A DNA stretch of 64,000 nt from Burkholderiales bacterium (GTDB lineage Bacteria; Pseudomonadota; Gammaproteobacteria; Burkholderiales; Eutrophovitaceae), in NCBI GenBank assembly GCA_035560005.1, contig DATMAN010000097.1:1-64000 (forward strand). Reading direction: 5' to 3'. Below are positions 42,376 to 50,862 of the stretch, in pieces (within the stretch, counting starts at the first letter, position 1; the number at the start of each line of letters is the position of its first letter). The position numbers and the translations under genes are program-made. The notes under the pieces are model-generated. The model was not told the DNA's origin and made no database searches. It was given only the letters and a program-made list of their open reading frames with translations.

Positions 42376-42579
42376 CGCATCCCTCCGCCGCCGGCGTTTG
42401 ATCGGTGTCTCGCCGCAGGCATTGTAGCTGCGCGGCGAACGGCGGGTGGGTTTCGCGTTCCGCTTCGGAGGGTGGAGGAAGCTGGAGCGTCTGGCGCCAG
42501 AAGGCGCCGGCTACGCTCGAGCAGATCGCCACCGCGGCCCGGCCCGTTTTCTTCCTTGCGCAAGCCGGGGTCAAGCGCG

Positions 42580-42735
42580 ATTTCAAGCAACGCCGCCCGT
42601 GCGCGAGGCTTGGCGCGCGCCTTCGATTTGAGTCTGCATATCGTCAAGCGGCACGTGGCGAACATCCTCAACAAACTCGACCTGTCCTCGCGCGCAGGCG
42701 GCGGCCTGGCTGCACGCGCGTCGCTGATCGCAGCG
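42580..42735 (+). pseudogene. Fragment of a LuxR-family DNA-binding domain
   Basis: LARAFDLSLHIVKRHVANIL followed by NKLDLSSRA matches the recognition and dimerisation helices of LuxR helix-turn-helix domains. The surrounding frame lacks the first half of the domain and any sensor region, and it runs on into the 3' end of dtd. The rest of the 368-base gap between phhB and dtd holds no gene. I read it as the tail of a lost regulator. Confidence 0.65.
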
Positions 42736-42743
42736 TGCTTGCC

Positions 42744-43193
42744 TTACGAACCCGGTTCCACGCGCAGCCAGATTGTCACCGGGCCGTCGTTGGTCAGCGT
42801 AACCTGCATAGGGGCGCCAAATTGGCCGCCGGCAACCGGCGAGTGCAGCTTGCGCGCCCGCGCCAGCAGATAGTCGAACAGCACCCGGCCTTCCTCGGGC
42901 GGTGCGGCCGCAGTGAAGCTCGGGCGATTGCCCTTGCGGGTGTCGGCGGCCAGGGTGAACTGCGGTACCAGGAGCAGTGCGCCGCCGACCTGCACGAGGC
43001 TCAAGTTCATCTTTCCTTGCGCGTCGCCGAACACGCGGAGGTTAAGCAGCCGTTCCAGCAACCGGTCGGCCTGCGCGCGAGCGTCGCCGCGCTCGGCACA
43101 CACGAGGACCATGAGTCCCGGCCCGATTTCGCCTACGGTTCGCCCATCGACTTCCACGCGCGCCTGCGTGACACGCTGTAGCAGTCCGATCAC
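42744..43193 (-). CDS. dtd: D-aminoacyl-tRNA deacylase
   Basis: A 149-residue protein with both active-site motifs: [18 protein letters not shown] (consensus SQFTLYGD...RPSF) and [19 protein letters not shown] (the GP-cisPro motif). It hydrolyses D-aminoacyl-tRNAs. It starts with GTG; GGGAGG lies nine bases upstream. A single gene between the K+ channel-like gene and the LuxR remnant. Confidence 0.92.
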   Translation of the reverse strand: MIGLLQRVTQARVEVDGRTVGEIGPGLMVLVCAERGDARAQADRLLERLLNLRVFGDAQGKMNLSLVQVGGALLLVPQFTLAADTRKGNRPSFTAAAPPEEGRVLFDYLLARARKLHSPVAGGQFGAPMQVTLTNDGPVTIWLRVEPGS

Positions 43194-43482
43194 CTGGCTC
43201 GACCTCCCTGCTGTGGCTCATGATGCCATTGTGACTGTCCGTGCCGTTGCTCCCAGGATCGGCGGCCGAAGCCGGGCAGAACCGGCCGCGGCGCGCGATC
43301 GCCGCGCATCCGCGCTTTACCACATCGCGGGACCCACGATGCTCGCAAGGCTGATGCCGACCGCAGGCCGGTTTGTCCAGCTCGGTGCAAAAGCTCTCGG
43401 CGGTGCGCCGGACGCGGCGGGCCCATTTCGACTGGACGTGGGTCCCGACGATTCCTTGCGCCGCGGCCATTGCGGCGCTCAC

Positions 43483-43989
43483 TTACTTCGTCGGCGGCTT
43501 CGTTCCCTGACGACTGCCCGCGCGCGCCTCGCGCACGGGGTCGGGGGCTTCGCTGGTGTGTCGGGGCTCCTGTGCCCAGAACCGCTCCATCGCAACGAAG
43601 GTGTAGGAAGCCGACCAGCCGATCAGCAGCAGGCCGATCAAGGTCTCGGAGCCGGCGATCAACTGCAACGGGCCGGCCGGCGTGATGTCGCCGAACCCGA
43701 GCGACGTGAAGGTCTCCGCCGAGAAATAGAGGCTGTCGAGAAAGCCCACTTGGGCCACGCCCTTGAACGCGCCGATCGACAGCCCGTTCACGAACCCGAG
43801 GTAGGTGAGCGCATACAACAGCACCTGCGCCGCGTGCGAGAAGAACGTTGCGACGATCACCAGAATGAGTTTCGCTCGTGGCGCGATGCGCACAGCCGGA
43901 AGCGCAGTGGACAGCGCGCGCAATACCTCGTAGTGGACGACGGTAGCAACCAGGAGAAGAATCACACAGGCGGCGGCGGCAAGAAACAT
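43483..43989 (-). CDS. Two-pore-helix potassium channel-like protein
   Basis: A 168-residue membrane protein with an N-terminal helix (LAAAACVILLLVATVVHYEVL), a second (LILVIVATFFSHAAQVLLYALTYLG, abridged) and a pore loop. The selectivity-filter-like sequence is SAETFTSLGFGDITPAGPL, close to the T-x-G-[YF]-G-D filter, followed by a final helix LIGLLLIGWSASYTFVAME. It has no cytoplasmic RCK/TrkA domain, only a short basic tail. AGGAGGACCC lies before the ATG. Ion channel family membership is clear; K+ selectivity is inferred. Confidence 0.83.
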   Translation of the reverse strand: MFLAAAACVILLLVATVVHYEVLRALSTALPAVRIAPRAKLILVIVATFFSHAAQVLLYALTYLGFVNGLSIGAFKGVAQVGFLDSLYFSAETFTSLGFGDITPAGPLQLIAGSETLIGLLLIGWSASYTFVAMERFWAQEPRHTSEAPDPVREARAGSRQGTKPPTK

Positions 43990-44119
43990 GGGTCCTCCTC
44001 ATAGAATACGCATCGGGCGCGGGCTCGAGGTATGGGCCCGAAGAAACTGATGGCCGTCAGTTCGGGTGGACGTCAGCGACCAATTGTGCACGATCGGTGC
44101 GCGCCGACGGGAGGAACTC

Positions 44120-44677
44120 ATGGCAAAGCAATCGGACAGGACCGCGGTGGCTACGCTCGCGGGAGGCTGCTTCTGGTGCCTCGAAGCGGTGTACGACCGG
44201 CTCGAAGGCGTGATCAGCGTGGAATCGGGATACATGGGTGGTCACACCCCAAACCCTACTTACAAGACGGTGTGCGACGGGGACACCGGGCACGCCGAAG
44301 TCGTGCGCATTACCTATGATCCGGCAGTGATCCCGTATCGGGCTTTGCTGGAAGTGTTCTTCTCCATCCACGACCCGACCACCCTCAACCGCCAAGGCAA
44401 CGACGTGGGCACCCAGTATCGCTCCGCCATTTTCTATCATTCGCCCGAACAGAAGGCCGAAGCCGAGCGGATGATCCGTCAGCTCGCCGAACAAAAGGCC
44501 TTTCCCGACCCGATCGTGACCGAAGTCGTGCCCGCGACCGAGTTCTACATGGCCGAGGGTTATCACCAGGAATATTTCGAGAACAACCCGAACCAGCCCT
44601 ATTGCCAGTTCGTGGTCGCGCCCAAGGTCGCCAAGTTCCGCCAGAAATGGGCGAGCCGGCTGAAGCGCAACGCCTGA
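44120..44677 (+). CDS. msrA: Peptide methionine sulfoxide reductase A
   Basis: A 185-residue MsrA. The catalytic motif AGGCFWCLEAVYD is at residues 14-26, with GYMGGHTPNPTYKTVCDGDTGHAE and PTTLNRQGNDVGTQYRSAIFY completing the family profile. The start MAKQSDR has GGAGGA upstream; 18 codons of an earlier frame are discarded. It repairs S-methionine sulfoxide in oxidised proteins. Confidence 0.93.
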   Translation: MAKQSDRTAVATLAGGCFWCLEAVYDRLEGVISVESGYMGGHTPNPTYKTVCDGDTGHAEVVRITYDPAVIPYRALLEVFFSIHDPTTLNRQGNDVGTQYRSAIFYHSPEQKAEAERMIRQLAEQKAFPDPIVTEVVPATEFYMAEGYHQEYFENNPNQPYCQFVVAPKVAKFRQKWASRLKRNA

Positions 44678-44776
44678 ACGCTGGCGCGCCGTGGCCTTGA
44701 TTCCCGGCGCAGGCGGCATCCGGTTCATAATGGAGCCACTCGGCCGAGCCCGGCCGGGTCTACCTGGAGTCAAGTC

Positions 44777-46081
44777 TTGAAGCGGGATCCATCTGCCGCG
44801 GGCGATCGATCTGCCGCGCTCGAAGCCTCCGGCGGTATCGAGGGGCGGCTGCGCCGCTTGGAAGAGATCAACCGCAGCCTGGAGCATGAGGTCGTGCAGC
44901 ACCGCAAGGCGGCGGAACTGGCGCGCGGCCAGTCGGAGATGCTCATCCAGTCGCTGAATTTTCTGGCGGCCGAATCCAATCTCGACAAGTTTCTGGGCCA
45001 CGTGCTGAAGGTCACGGTGCAGCAACTGCGCGGGGTGGGCGGCACGCTCTGGTTCCCGGATCCTGTCACCGGTACCACCCGACTGCACCTCGAATATGTC
45101 GACTCGCGCATCATTCCGGCCTCCGAATCCCATCATCCCGCGGTTTCGCATCCGCTACCCGTTGGTGGCCGTCCGGTGTCGACCTTTCCCACCGATCGCG
45201 CGGAAACCTATGTGCTCTGGCGGGAAGTGTCGGGCATGCCGGAGGAGAACCGCGCCTACATCCAGTCGCTTGGCGTGCGGACACTGCTGACCGTGCCGAT
45301 GCTGCTGGGGATGGAGACGGTCGGCTGGATCTGCGTGCGCAGCAGCGATCCCGATCCCACCGAGCTTGAGCGCAAGACCTATCTGGCCGAGGCGCTCGCG
45401 GGTCAGGCCACGCTCGCGGTGCAGATGGCGCGGCTGCACGAGCAGGCGCGCCAGGCCGCGGTGCTGGAGGAGCGCAACCGCATCGCCCGCGACATCCACG
45501 ACACGCTCGCCCAAGGATTAACCGGCGTCATCGTGAACCTGGAGGCCGCCAGCCGCAATCTGAAGAAGCACAACATGGATGTCGCGCTCGAGCATATCGA
45601 GCACGCGCGCAGCCTGGCCCAAGCCGGTCTGGGCGAAGCCCGTCTTTCTGTCAGGGCGTTGCGCCCGGACGCGCTGCAACAAGCCGATCTCGCGCATGCG
45701 CTGCAGTCGCTGACGCGCGACGTCCAGACCAGCGGAACGCTGAGCGCACGCTTCGCGATGATCGGCGAGAAGGCATCCCTGCCGGGAGACGTGGAGAGCG
45801 AACTGCTCAGGATCGCGCAGGAAGCCGTGACAAACGTGCTCAAGCATGCGCGTGCACGACAGGTCGAGCTGAAGCTGTCGTTCGGCGCGGATGCGGTGAG
45901 CCTGACCATCGCCGACGACGGCGTCGGTTTCAATGCGACGGCCCATCACGACGGCTTCGGCCTGCTGGGCATGCGCGAGCGGGCGGAACGCATTGGCGCG
46001 CGATTGCTGGTCGGCAGCCGCAGCGGGCAGGGCACGCGCGTGGAAGCCGTGTGGTCGAGGAGCAACCTGCGCGATGCGTGA
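44777..46081 (+). CDS. GAF-containing sensor histidine kinase (NarX/LiaS type)
   Basis: A 434-residue cytoplasmic kinase. A coiled coil (about 20-60) precedes a GAF domain (about 60-215). The HisKA_3 phospho-acceptor is in RNRIARDIHDTLAQGLTGV (His near residue 240), and the ATP-binding domain has the N box AQEAVTNVLKHARA and G boxes LTIADDGVGF and GFGLLGMRERAER. No transmembrane segment is seen, so an intracellular small molecule is likely sensed. It starts at TTG, eight bases after GGAG. The response regulator start overlaps its stop. Confidence 0.88.
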   Translation: MKRDPSAAGDRSAALEASGGIEGRLRRLEEINRSLEHEVVQHRKAAELARGQSEMLIQSLNFLAAESNLDKFLGHVLKVTVQQLRGVGGTLWFPDPVTGTTRLHLEYVDSRIIPASESHHPAVSHPLPVGGRPVSTFPTDRAETYVLWREVSGMPEENRAYIQSLGVRTLLTVPMLLGMETVGWICVRSSDPDPTELERKTYLAEALAGQATLAVQMARLHEQARQAAVLEERNRIARDIHDTLAQGLTGVIVNLEAASRNLKKHNMDVALEHIEHARSLAQAGLGEARLSVRALRPDALQQADLAHALQSLTRDVQTSGTLSARFAMIGEKASLPGDVESELLRIAQEAVTNVLKHARARQVELKLSFGADAVSLTIADDGVGFNATAHHDGFGLLGMRERAERIGARLLVGSRSGQGTRVEAVWSRSNLRDA

Positions 46082-46745
46082 ACCCGAACGATCGGGCACG
46101 CCCCTGATGGAGCGCAAGTCGGATCCGCGCAAGATCAGGGTCTTGATCGCCGACGATCATGCCCTGGTACGGCGCGGGTTCGCCGCGATCATCAATATGG
46201 AAGACGACGTGGCTGTCGTGGGCGAGGCGGCCGACGGCGAGGAGGTGGTGGAACTTTGGCGGCAGTTGCAGCCGGACGTCGTGCTGATGGACCTGCGCAT
46301 GCCGAAGCTGGAGGGCGTCGAGGCCATCAAGCGCATCCGCGCGCAGGATCCCGCCGCGGCGATCATCGTGCTGACCACTTTCGACCACGACGAGGACATC
46401 TACGCCGGGCTGCGGGCCGGCGCGAAGGCCTATCTGCTGAAGGATGCCCAGCCCGAAGAGCTGTTCCGCTGTATCCGGGCGGTCCGGGCCGGCGAGGCAT
46501 ACCTCCAGCCCAAGGTGGCGGCGAAACTGGCGCAGCGCGTCCAGGAGGAGCCGTTGACCGAGCGGGAAGTCCAGATTCTGAAGCTGCTGGCGGAGGGAAA
46601 GAGCAATCGCGCCATCGGGCAGGCGCTGTTCATCACCGAAAGCACCGTAAAAAGCCATCTCAAGAGTCTGTTCGTCAAGCTCGACGTCACGAGCCGCGCC
46701 GAGGCGATCGCGCTCGCCGCCAAGCGCGGATTGGTCAAGTTCTAG
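46074..46745 (+). CDS. NarL/FixJ-family response regulator
   Basis: A 223-residue regulator. The receiver domain has the acidic pair in LIADDHALVRRGF, the phospho-acceptor Asp in VVLMDLRMPKLEG and the Lys in AYLLKDAQPEE. The LuxR helix-turn-helix is LTEREVQILKLLAEGKSNRAIGQ (abridged) with STVKSHLKSLFVKLDV. The ATG chosen overlaps the kinase stop (ATGCGTGA) with GAGGAG 11 bases upstream; an ATG 11 codons later is possible. It is likely to control the downstream TRAP operon. Two short stem-loops without a T-run follow its stop (46763-46783 and 46794-46810). Confidence 0.9.
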   Translation: MREPERSGTPLMERKSDPRKIRVLIADDHALVRRGFAAIINMEDDVAVVGEAADGEEVVELWRQLQPDVVLMDLRMPKLEGVEAIKRIRAQDPAAAIIVLTTFDHDEDIYAGLRAGAKAYLLKDAQPEELFRCIRAVRAGEAYLQPKVAAKLAQRVQEEPLTEREVQILKLLAEGKSNRAIGQALFITESTVKSHLKSLFVKLDVTSRAEAIALAAKRGLVKF

Positions 46746-47018
46746 GACTCAACGCATCGCCGCCTTTCGACTCACCCGAAAGGGGCAGACGCAGCTCCCA
46801 CGAAGGGAGCCGGGGAATTCGTTCGTCCGCCGGATGTACCGCTCGCGCGGCGGAATCAAAATCGGGGCCAGCATCGAGGTCCTTCCGCCAAAGAGCGAGA
46901 CCGCAGGCCCGCGCCCTTGCGGCGCATGTTCAAGCGTCATGACCAAAAAAGTCGCGTATTCCGTGCCGAGACGGACCCGCCGCCGAAGCATCGCTTGTGC
47001 CGGGGGCGTGGACTGCCC

Positions 47019-47621
47019 ATGTCGGTGACTTCCTGGTTGCGACTGTCCGCGGCGGTCGATGCGCTCAATCGCCGCGTGGGCCGCTACGTGAGCTGGCTGA
47101 TCCTGGGCATGACGGCGATCAGCGCCCTGAACGCGCTGTCCCGAAAGTTGCTGAACTACAGCTCGAACGCGTTCCTGGAAGTCCAGTGGTACTTGTTCGC
47201 GGCGGTGTTCATGCTGGCCGCCGGCTACACGCTGCTCAGCAACGAGCACGTGCGGGTGGACATCCTGAACACCCGGTTGCGCCTTCGCGCGCGACTGTGG
47301 ATCGAAATCATCGGAACGGTCTTCTTTCTCTGGCCGTTCACGCTCCTGATCCTGTGGTACGGATGGCCCTACTTCGTGCTCTCCTACAGAACCGGCGAGT
47401 GGTCCCTCAACGCCGGTGGCCTCATCATTTGGCCGGTGAAGCTGCTCATTCCGCTCGGCTTCCTGCTGCTCTTCCTGCAGGGCGTTTCCCAGTTCATCAA
47501 GCTGGCCGCTGCCCTGCGCGGCCGGTCCGATCCGCGGCCGCTGCTGGAGCGGCACAGCCCGCTCGACGACGAGGTCAGGGCGATGTTTGGCGATCAGCGA
47601 GATGGCGGGAGCGCTCGGTGA
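47019..47621 (+). CDS. dctQ: TRAP transporter small permease (DctQ)
   Basis: A 200-residue membrane protein with four helices, including ISALNALSRKLLNYSSNAFLEVQWYLF (residues about 28-54) and LAAGYTLLSNEHVRVDILN, which are typical DctQ segments. The 273 bases upstream hold no recognisable gene. Its stop overlaps the GTG start of dctM. Confidence 0.88.
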   Translation: MSVTSWLRLSAAVDALNRRVGRYVSWLILGMTAISALNALSRKLLNYSSNAFLEVQWYLFAAVFMLAAGYTLLSNEHVRVDILNTRLRLRARLWIEIIGTVFFLWPFTLLILWYGWPYFVLSYRTGEWSLNAGGLIIWPVKLLIPLGFLLLFLQGVSQFIKLAAALRGRSDPRPLLERHSPLDDEVRAMFGDQRDGGSAR

Positions 47622-49084
47622 CCGGCTGGCTCGTGGAGAACATCGGGCCGCTGATGTTCGCCGGCCTGGTGGTGTTCCTGCTGCTTGGGTATCCCGTGGC
47701 ATTCGCGCTGTCCGCGGTCGGCTTGCTGTTCGGGTTCATCGGCGTAGAGCTCGGCCTGCTGCACGCGGAGCTTTTGCAGGCGCTGCCACAGCGCATATAC
47801 GGGATCATGCAGAACGATACGCTGCTCGCGATCCCGTTCTTCACCTTCATGGGGCTGATTCTGGAACGCAGCCGGATGGCCGAGGATCTGCTCGACACGC
47901 TCGGCCAGCTCTTCGGCCCCATGCGCGGCGGTCTGGCGTACGCGGTGGTCTTCGTCGGCGGCCTGCTCGCGGCCACCACCGGCGTGGTTGCGGCTTCGGT
48001 GATCGCCATGGGCCTGATTTCTCTGCCGATCATGCTGCGCTACGGCTACGACAAGCGCCTGGCCACAGGGGCGATCGCCGCGTCTGGGACGCTGGCGCAG
48101 ATCATTCCTCCTTCGCTGGTGCTGATCGTCATGGCGGACCAGCTTGGCAGGTCGATCGGCGATCTGTACCGGGGCGCACTGGTTCCGGGGCTGACGCTGA
48201 TGGGCCTGTACGCGGTCTATGTATTCTTCGTGAGCCTGTTTCGTCCCGCTCACGCACCGGCTCTGCCGGCAGCCGCGCGAACGCTGCGCGGAGCACAGCT
48301 TGGTCGCCGAATCGCAGTTTCGCTTGTGCCTCCCGTCGTGCTGATCTTTCTGGTGCTGGGGACGATCTTCATCGGGGTGGCAACGCCGACCGAGGGCGGG
48401 GCCATGGGCGCCTGCGGCGCGCTTGCGCTGGCCGCCGCCAAAAGGCGGCTGACGTTGAGTGTCCTGCGCCAGTCGATGGACACCACTGCCAAGCTGTCCT
48501 GCTTCGTGATGTTCATCCTGATCGGCTCGACCGTGTTCGGCCTGGTGTTTCGCGGCGTCGACGGCGACCTGTGGGTGGAACACCTGCTCACCGGCTTGCC
48601 CGGCGGTGTGGTCGGGTTTCTGGTCGCGGTCAACGTGCTGGTATTCCTGCTGGCCTTCTTCCTCGACTACTTCGAGCTTGCGTTCATCGTCGTGCCCCTG
48701 CTCGCGCCGGTAGCGGAGAAACTGGGCATCGATCTGGTCTGGTTCGGGGTGCTGCTCAGCGTGAACATGCAGACCTCGTTTCTGCACCCGCCGTTCGGCT
48801 TCGCCCTCTTCTACTTGCGCAGCGTGGCTCCGCAGGAGGTGCGCACCGGGCACATCTATTGGGGCGCCGTGCCGTTCGTGTGCATCCAGCTCTTCATGGT
48901 GGGGCTGTTGATCGCGTTTCCGCACCTCGCGACCGTCGGGCACCGCGAGCTCGATGCGAGCACGCAGATCAGACTGGAGGCACCGGTGAGCAACGAATTC
49001 GATTCGGCCCCAATGATCTTCGAGGTGCGCCCCGAGGACCTGGAGAACTATTGGGGCACCCCCAATGACGGGCCACGACGGTGA
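47618..49084 (+). CDS. dctM: TRAP transporter large permease (DctM)
   Basis: A 488-residue permease with about 12 helices. Diagnostic segments include NDTLLAIPFFTFMGLILERS, LAATTGVVAASVIAMGLISLP, GTLAQIIPPSLVLIVMADQLG and ATPTEGGAMGACGALALA. It starts with GTG inside the dctQ stop (GTGA) after GGGAG, and ends at the dctP start (TGATG). A polar C-terminal tail of about 50 residues is longer than usual. Confidence 0.92.
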   Translation: MTGWLVENIGPLMFAGLVVFLLLGYPVAFALSAVGLLFGFIGVELGLLHAELLQALPQRIYGIMQNDTLLAIPFFTFMGLILERSRMAEDLLDTLGQLFGPMRGGLAYAVVFVGGLLAATTGVVAASVIAMGLISLPIMLRYGYDKRLATGAIAASGTLAQIIPPSLVLIVMADQLGRSIGDLYRGALVPGLTLMGLYAVYVFFVSLFRPAHAPALPAAARTLRGAQLGRRIAVSLVPPVVLIFLVLGTIFIGVATPTEGGAMGACGALALAAAKRRLTLSVLRQSMDTTAKLSCFVMFILIGSTVFGLVFRGVDGDLWVEHLLTGLPGGVVGFLVAVNVLVFLLAFFLDYFELAFIVVPLLAPVAEKLGIDLVWFGVLLSVNMQTSFLHPPFGFALFYLRSVAPQEVRTGHIYWGAVPFVCIQLFMVGLLIAFPHLATVGHRELDASTQIRLEAPVSNEFDSAPMIFEVRPEDLENYWGTPNDGPRR

Positions 49085-50181
49085 TGGATAGGCGATCGTT
49101 CGTGAACCGAGCTTGCGCTGGGCTTGCCGTGGCAGGCGCCTGCCCTGCGGCGCCGGTGGCCGCACAGACGGAGCCGGCGGTGCGCTGGCGCATGGCGTCG
49201 AGCTTCCCGAAGAGCCTGGACAACATCTTCGGAGCTGCCGAAACCCTGACCGAGCGGGTACGGCTGCTCACCAACGGGCGTTTCGAGATCCGGGTGTTCG
49301 CTGCGGGCGAGCTGGTTCCCGGGTTCCAGGTGCTCGATGCCTGCCAGCAGGGGACGGTCGAATGCGGGCAAACTCAGGGCTTCTATTACATCGGCAAGAA
49401 CAGGGCGTTCGCCTTCGACAGTGCGCTGCCCTTCGGGCTGAACTCGCGCATGCAGAACGCCTGGCTCTACTACGGCGGAGGGCTCGAGCTGGTGCGCGAA
49501 CTGTATCGCGAGCACAACACCATGATCTTCCCAGCCGGCAATACCGGAGTGCAGATGGGCGGGTGGTGGCGCGAGCAGCTCGGCAGCGTGGCGGATTTGC
49601 GCGGCAGGAAGGTGCGCATTCCGGGTATCGCTGGAGAAATCATGGCACGCCTCGACGCCGTCCCGCAGACCATTCCTGGCAGCGACATCTATCCGGCGCT
49701 CGAGAAGGGCGCCATCGACGCTGCGGAGTGGGTGGGCCCCTACGACGACGAGAAGCTCGGTTTCTATCGCGTCGCGCCGCATTACTACTTTCCCGGCTGG
49801 TGGGAAGGGTGCTCGTGCATCTCCTTCATCGTGAACCTGTCCGAGTGGAACAAGCTGCCGCCCGCCTATCGCGAGGCATTCGCCACCGCCGCCGCCGAGG
49901 CCAACGTACGCATGGTCGCGGCCTACGACGCAAGAAATCCGCCAGCGCTCGCGCGACTGGTGCAGCGCGGCGTGAAGCTGCACCCCTATCCGAAAGACGT
50001 GATGGCCGCCGCGTTCAAGGCGGCAAGCGACCTGTACGAGGAAGAGGCCGCGGCCAATCCGGTGTTCCGCCGTTTCTATCAGTCATGGAAGACGTTTCGT
50101 TATGCGCAGTACCAGTGGTACCGGATCGCGGAAGCGCCCTTCAGCAATTTCATGGCGGGGCAGCGGCTGCCGTTCAGGTGA
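49084..50181 (+). CDS. dctP: TRAP transporter solute-binding protein (DctP/TakP type)
   Basis: A 365-residue binding protein. MDRRSFVNRACAGLAVAGAC looks like a Tat-type leader. The mature part opens VRWRMASSFPKSLDNIFG. The segments FPAGNTGVQMGGWWRE, GSDIYPALEKGAIDAAEWVG and YYFPGWWEGCSC closely follow TakP-like proteins that bind 2-oxoacids through a cation. The cargo is therefore probably a 2-oxo-carboxylate. The ATG overlaps the dctM stop. The 207-base gap after it contains no gene. Confidence 0.89.
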   Translation: MDRRSFVNRACAGLAVAGACPAAPVAAQTEPAVRWRMASSFPKSLDNIFGAAETLTERVRLLTNGRFEIRVFAAGELVPGFQVLDACQQGTVECGQTQGFYYIGKNRAFAFDSALPFGLNSRMQNAWLYYGGGLELVRELYREHNTMIFPAGNTGVQMGGWWREQLGSVADLRGRKVRIPGIAGEIMARLDAVPQTIPGSDIYPALEKGAIDAAEWVGPYDDEKLGFYRVAPHYYFPGWWEGCSCISFIVNLSEWNKLPPAYREAFATAAAEANVRMVAAYDARNPPALARLVQRGVKLHPYPKDVMAAAFKAASDLYEEEAAANPVFRRFYQSWKTFRYAQYQWYRIAEAPFSNFMAGQRLPFR

Positions 50182-50388
50182 GGAGGTTCGGTGCGATGTC
50201 CGCCATCGGGAATTCCGGCTCGTTCGAACGGGTGTGCAGCCGTGTGCACGAGTGCGCGGGCAAGGATGGGTGAACGCACAGCAGCGCTGTCCGGGTCACG
50301 GGCAGCGGACGCACGTTCCGCTCTGGATTGGCCCATGCAGGACCACGGGCCGTTTTGAAAGTGCAACTCGAAAGGGGGTTCAACAGCC

Positions 50389-50862
50389 ATGCCTAAACTG
50401 AGCATCAATGGACAAAGCCACTTCACCGATTCGCCGCCGGACACGCCGCTGCTCTGGGTGCTGCGCGAAGACCTGGGGCTGACGGGAACCAAGTACGGCT
50501 GTGGAATCGCCGTTTGCGGGGCCTGCACGGTCCACGTCAACGGCCAGGCAGTGCGCTCCTGCGTGGTCAAGGTCGGCGACGTCGAGGGCGCGGTCATCAC
50601 CACGATAGAAGGCTTGCACCCCGCGGACCAGCATCCCGTGCAGCAGGCCTGGATCGAACACCAGGTCCCGCAGTGCGGTTATTGCCAGTCCGGGCAGATC
50701 ATGCAGGCGGCCGCGCTGCTGGCGGTCAATCCCAACCCCACGAACGAGGAGATCGTGGCGCACATGAACGGCAACCTGTGCCGCTGCGCGACCTATCCGC
50801 GCATCGTGGGCGCCGTGCGCCGCGCCGCAGAGATCATGAAGGAGGGCCGGAAGAATGTCTGA
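50389..50862 (+). CDS. iorA: Molybdenum hydroxylase [2Fe-2S] subunit (IorA-like)
   Basis: A 157-residue iron-sulfur subunit of the xanthine oxidase family. The N-terminal plant-type cluster ligands are [17 protein letters not shown] and SC(VVKV). The second, helical cluster domain has [10 protein letters not shown] and [11 protein letters not shown]. There is no signal peptide; it probably crosses the membrane bound to the Tat-exported large subunit. Eight bases overlap the large-subunit gene. No FAD subunit is encoded, matching isoquinoline 1-oxidoreductase-type enzymes that use external electron acceptors. Confidence 0.9.
   Translation: MPKLSINGQSHFTDSPPDTPLLWVLREDLGLTGTKYGCGIAVCGACTVHVNGQAVRSCVVKVGDVEGAVITTIEGLHPADQHPVQQAWIEHQVPQCGYCQSGQIMQAAALLAVNPNPTNEEIVAHMNGNLCRCATYPRIVGAVRRAAEIMKEGRKNV

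Noticed and set aside
46746..47018. Short open frames between the response regulator and dctQ
   Set aside because: No start with a ribosome binding site and no recognisable protein features; treated as leader sequence with two small stem-loops.
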